Assembly (NCBI GenBank): GCA_964446585.1
Contig: CAYUPI010000092.1
Coordinates: forward strand, 1 to 16,096
Length of the DNA stretch: 16,096 bases
Direction: 5' to 3'
DNA from: CAYUPI01 sp964446585
GTDB lineage: Bacteria; Verrucomicrobiota; Verrucomicrobiia; Limisphaerales; UBA8199
Shown: positions 13,551-16,096 of the stretch, piece by piece
Layout of the letters: each line of letters opens with the position of its first letter
How positions within the stretch are numbered: position 1 is the first letter of the stretch
The notes under the pieces: generated by a model
Databases searched by the model: none
What the model saw: the letters and a program-made list of their open reading frames with translations, nothing else
What the model was told of the DNA's origin: nothing
Position numbers and translations under genes: made by a program

Positions 13551-14300
13551 TCAGGGAATTTGAATCTGATAAAAGGCAAGCCAGCCCGTCGGGCTGGTGG
13601 AACCCACGTCGACTTCGCGTGAGCGGTACCAACTGACGTGGCCGTCCTCGAAGAGGAAGTTCCCGCCTGCAGGTTGGCCGCCGGCGAGCACATGGCTGGA
13701 GAGCGGGGACGAACCGCCCCACCCGCCAGGATTGATTTTCGCACTTGTGCCATCGGAACCGACGGAGCCCGCCGCGAGTTTGATGTCCATCAAGATGGGA
13801 GCGTTTTTGAATGCGCCATCCAACTTTTTCTTGCTGGCCCAACCACCCAAGCGCTGGCTGTTGTAATTCCAGGTGGATATGTTCGTGCTGCGGTGCGGTA
13901 AATAAAAGAAGCCGCAAAGAACGCGTCCGTTTGGATCAACGTCAAATGAATCCGCATCCCGAAGGTAGGTCTGCGTGGGGCAAAAGATGACGTGAAACTG
14001 GTCTTTGGTGGCGCCTTGCTTTTGTCTCACGAGGTCATCTGCCCAGAATTTTTGAACGATTTTACCGCACCAGCTAACATCCACGCCGTCGGTATTATCA
14101 GGGAAGAAATTCCGGTTGTCGTTGGCATAGACGCCCAGCGCTACGCCCCACTGGCGCATGTTGCTTGAGCAGAGCGCCTTCTTGGCCGAGTGTTTGGCGC
14201 GGGCCAACGCCGGCAGCAGAAGCGCCGCCAGGATCGCAACGATCGCGATGACCACCAGCAGTTCGATCAACGTGAAGCCGGGGTTGGGCTTCGTTTTCAT
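13551..14300 (-). CDS. Pseudopilin-like protein with class III signal peptide
   Basis: This 249-residue protein starts MKTKPNPG8|F9TLIE, an ideal prepilin peptidase site with Gly at -1 and Glu at +5. The helix LLVVIAIVAILAALLLPALA and the conserved CSSNMRQWGVALGVYANDN (44-62) follow. Near the C-terminus GGNFLFEDGHVSWYRSRE is the F-x-D-G-H-V strand that marks this PVC family. Cysteines in SWCGKI, IFCPT and VLCGF may form disulfides outside the cell. It is the third such protein in six kilobases but is on the opposite strand and only distantly similar beyond the leader. The ATG is fixed by the leader. Convergent with the lipoprotein gene. Confidence 0.88.
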   Translation of the reverse strand: MKTKPNPGFTLIELLVVIAIVAILAALLLPALARAKHSAKKALCSSNMRQWGVALGVYANDNRNFFPDNTDGVDVSWCGKIVQKFWADDLVRQKQGATKDQFHVIFCPTQTYLRDADSFDVDPNGRVLCGFFYLPHRSTNISTWNYNSQRLGGWASKKKLDGAFKNAPILMDIKLAAGSVGSDGTSAKINPGGWGGSSPLSSHVLAGGQPAGGNFLFEDGHVSWYRSREVDVGSTSPTGWLAFYQIQIP

Positions 14301-14448
14301 AAGCTGAATGGATGATCACTTGATCGGTAGCCTTGGTGCCCACGCGATGCAAGTGCATTCGGTTCTCTGCGTCGGCTTTTTCGCCCGAATAGACCGAGGA
14401 GCGGATTATGAGTTACCCGAGGTGCTTGAATTCCTGAACCCGGCCGGA

Positions 14449-15942
14449 TCAAGGGCGTTCAACTTGTGCATCTTGACAGCACTCTTGCCTTGATAAACTG
14501 GTCGCCCGGTGACTTACAATCTGGCTGCGCGACAATTGTTGTACTTCGCTCAGCACTTTCTGAATATGTTCGCGCATAGCCTTCGCCGCCCCGTCCGCAT
14601 CCTTGTGCTCCAGAGCGGCCATGATCTTCTCATGATCAGTATATCCACCACCACCGCCGAAGCGCGCAATCGTGGTCAGCCGGCTTTTCCAGCCCAAGTC
14701 TGCCAGAGCCTCCATCAGCAGCATGAGAATCTGGTTTCCCGCAGCGCGTGATAAGATCCGATGAAAATCGGTATCAAATGTTGCCGCTTCTTCTGTTGTT
14801 CTCGCTTCCTTGAAACCCTTCTGAACTGCTCTCAACGCAGCGAGGTCCTCCAACTTGCGGCGAAGGGCGGCCAGACGGGCAATTTCGGGTTCTAAAAGAA
14901 ACCTCGCCTCCGAAAGTTGTTTGAGACGAGTGAGCAGATCAGGCAGCCGGAGGGTAATTGAACGCGTCAGGGGATGGTGCACGTGATCCACGACTCTTAA
15001 CCCGCTTCCGCGCTCGACCCGCAAGAGCCCCTGCGATTCAAGACGTTTGCTGGCCTCCCGTATGACCGTCCTGCTCACCCCGAGTTCGACGGCCAGGTCC
15101 CGCTCCGAGCTAAGGCGATGGCCCTTCGCTGCCGGCTTTTGTATTTTCTTAAGCATTTCCTCAGAAACTTCATCCAGCAAAGATCCTCGCCGACGACGTT
15201 CTTTTGATAATAAATGCTTCCTGGTCAACTGTTCCAAATCGCCAAGCACATGCTGAATATGTTCCCGCATGGCTCCCGCGCTTCCGTCGGGATCCCTTCG
15301 CTCGAGGGCAACGATGATTTTCTCATGCTGGACAGCACTGGAGCGCAGCCTCGCGGTTCCGAAGTGCCCAAAGGTGGCCATCCGGCTCTTTCGGCTTAGC
15401 TCTGCCAATGCATCCAGGAGCAACCGCAGAATTTGGTTGCCAGTTGAACATACCAGGACACGATGAAACTCTGTATCAGACTTCACCGCCGCTTCTGTCG
15501 TTGTCGCTTCCTTGAGCCTTTTCTGGATCGCTCTCCATGTAGCGATGTCCTCTAGCTTGTGTCGAAGGGCCGCCAGACGGGCAATTTCCGGTTCCAAAAG
15601 AAGCCTCACCTCCGAAAGTTGTTCCAGACGTGTTGGCAGATCCGGCAGCCTCAGGGAAATAGACCTGGTCAGTGGACGGTGGAGATTGTCCATCACTCTC
15701 AACCCCCTGCCATGCTCGATCTGAAGGAGCCCTTGCGATTCCAACCGCTTCGTCGCTTCGCGTAGGACTGTTCGACTCACCCGCTGCTCTTCGGCCAGCT
15801 CTCGCTCGCTCGGAAGCCAAACGTGTCCTTTCCGTAGCCCCTGCTGGATGCGTTTGATCAGGGCCACGGAAACTGTTTCAATCAATGGCCGAGGTCGTTT
15901 GCCAGCTTTGGTTCTTAAGCGCAAGGTTGAGACTTGTTTCAT
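14449..15942 (-). CDS. Single-chain tandem GntR/FadR-type regulator (two wHTH+FCD modules)
   Basis: From the ATG at 15940-15942 the protein is 497 residues, about twice a normal FadR-type regulator. Module 1 has a winged helix (about 20-85; LPSERELAEEQRVSRTVLRE at 43-62) and an FCD ligand domain (about 106-243). Module 2 repeats this at about 254-320 (LSSERDLAVELGVSRTVIRE at 277-296) and 340-472. Over residues 43-192 versus 277-426 I count about 104 of 150 identical by eye. Metal and ligand residues of FCD are kept in both: D156, H160, H206, H228 and D390, H394, H437, H459. Family members bind DNA as dimers and respond to sugar acids or other carboxylates. Here one chain could supply both halves. 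An upstream TTG at 16092 would add 50 residues without domain character. Possible target: the ExuT-like transporter region. Confidence 0.9.
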   Translation of the reverse strand: MKQVSTLRLRTKAGKRPRPLIETVSVALIKRIQQGLRKGHVWLPSERELAEEQRVSRTVLREATKRLESQGLLQIEHGRGLRVMDNLHRPLTRSISLRLPDLPTRLEQLSEVRLLLEPEIARLAALRHKLEDIATWRAIQKRLKEATTTEAAVKSDTEFHRVLVCSTGNQILRLLLDALAELSRKSRMATFGHFGTARLRSSAVQHEKIIVALERRDPDGSAGAMREHIQHVLGDLEQLTRKHLLSKERRRRGSLLDEVSEEMLKKIQKPAAKGHRLSSERDLAVELGVSRTVIREASKRLESQGLLRVERGSGLRVVDHVHHPLTRSITLRLPDLLTRLKQLSEARFLLEPEIARLAALRRKLEDLAALRAVQKGFKEARTTEEAATFDTDFHRILSRAAGNQILMLLMEALADLGWKSRLTTIARFGGGGGYTDHEKIMAALEHKDADGAAKAMREHIQKVLSEVQQLSRSQIVSHRATSLSRQECCQDAQVERP

Positions 15943-16096
15943 CTTGGCAGCAGAACAACCAGTGTTTACACGTCGGCAGAACCGTTGCCAATCGTTTTGT
16001 TTTCCGACTTCGAACTCTCCGGCGTCCACAAAACTTTGGAGGGGTAGCGTCAAGAGTTCTGTGTAAAAGCTGAGAGCGGGTGACGGGACCAATGGT

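Noticed and set aside
15943..16092. Upstream extension of the tandem GntR gene to a TTG start
   Set aside because: It adds 50 residues without domain character, and the ATG at 15942 gives a normal wHTH start.

Overview
The window most likely comes from the PVC superphylum, and a soil or freshwater verrucomicrobium (Pedosphaera/Limisphaerales-like) fits best. The reasons are the GC-rich DNA, several secreted sulfatases, three stand-alone proteins with a class III (pseudopilin-type) leader FTLIELLVV(I)AI, a Tat-exported GH28-like beta-helix protein, and palindromic intergenic repeats. The taxonomy is inferred from gene content only, because no rRNA or other marker gene is present.

Layout. Positions 1-8086 run almost entirely on the minus strand. 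From the right-hand end of that block they are: a GH28/polygalacturonase-like protein (6476-8086), a decayed response-regulator receiver domain (about 6269-6489), a full-length sulfatase (4576-6180), a chimeric gene joining a DUF1254 N-terminus to the C-terminal half of a sulfatase (2486-3439), a second full-length sulfatase (597-2075) and an outer-membrane protein cut by the window edge (<1-509). One plus-strand island interrupts the block at 3580-4375: a nucleotidyltransferase-like gene overlapped by a small basic ORF.

Positions 8352-13495 are all on the plus strand: a pseudopilin-like protein, a DegT/DnrJ/EryC1/StrS-family PLP aminotransferase, an ExuT-like (ACS family) MFS transporter, a second pseudopilin-like protein and a small lipoprotein. 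The first four genes are separated by large inverted repeats of three different sequence types. A fourth repeat type lies upstream of the first of these genes. A third pseudopilin-like gene (13551-14300) and a GntR/FadR-type regulator (14449-15942) follow on the minus strand. The regulator is unusual: one polypeptide carries two complete wHTH+FCD modules in tandem.

How the genes may work together. The GH28-like protein, ExuT-like transporter and FadR-type regulator suggest use of uronate-containing, possibly sulfated polysaccharide. The sulfatases would remove sulfate in the periplasm or outside the cell, the beta-helix protein would act on uronic-acid glycans, and the transporter would import the sugar acid under control of the GntR/FCD protein. 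This is an inference from families and proximity; no dedicated uronate isomerase, dehydratase or kinase is present. The features most worth following up are the single-chain double GntR regulator, the DUF1254-sulfatase chimera, the response-regulator relic and the overlapping nucleotidyltransferase/small-protein pair.
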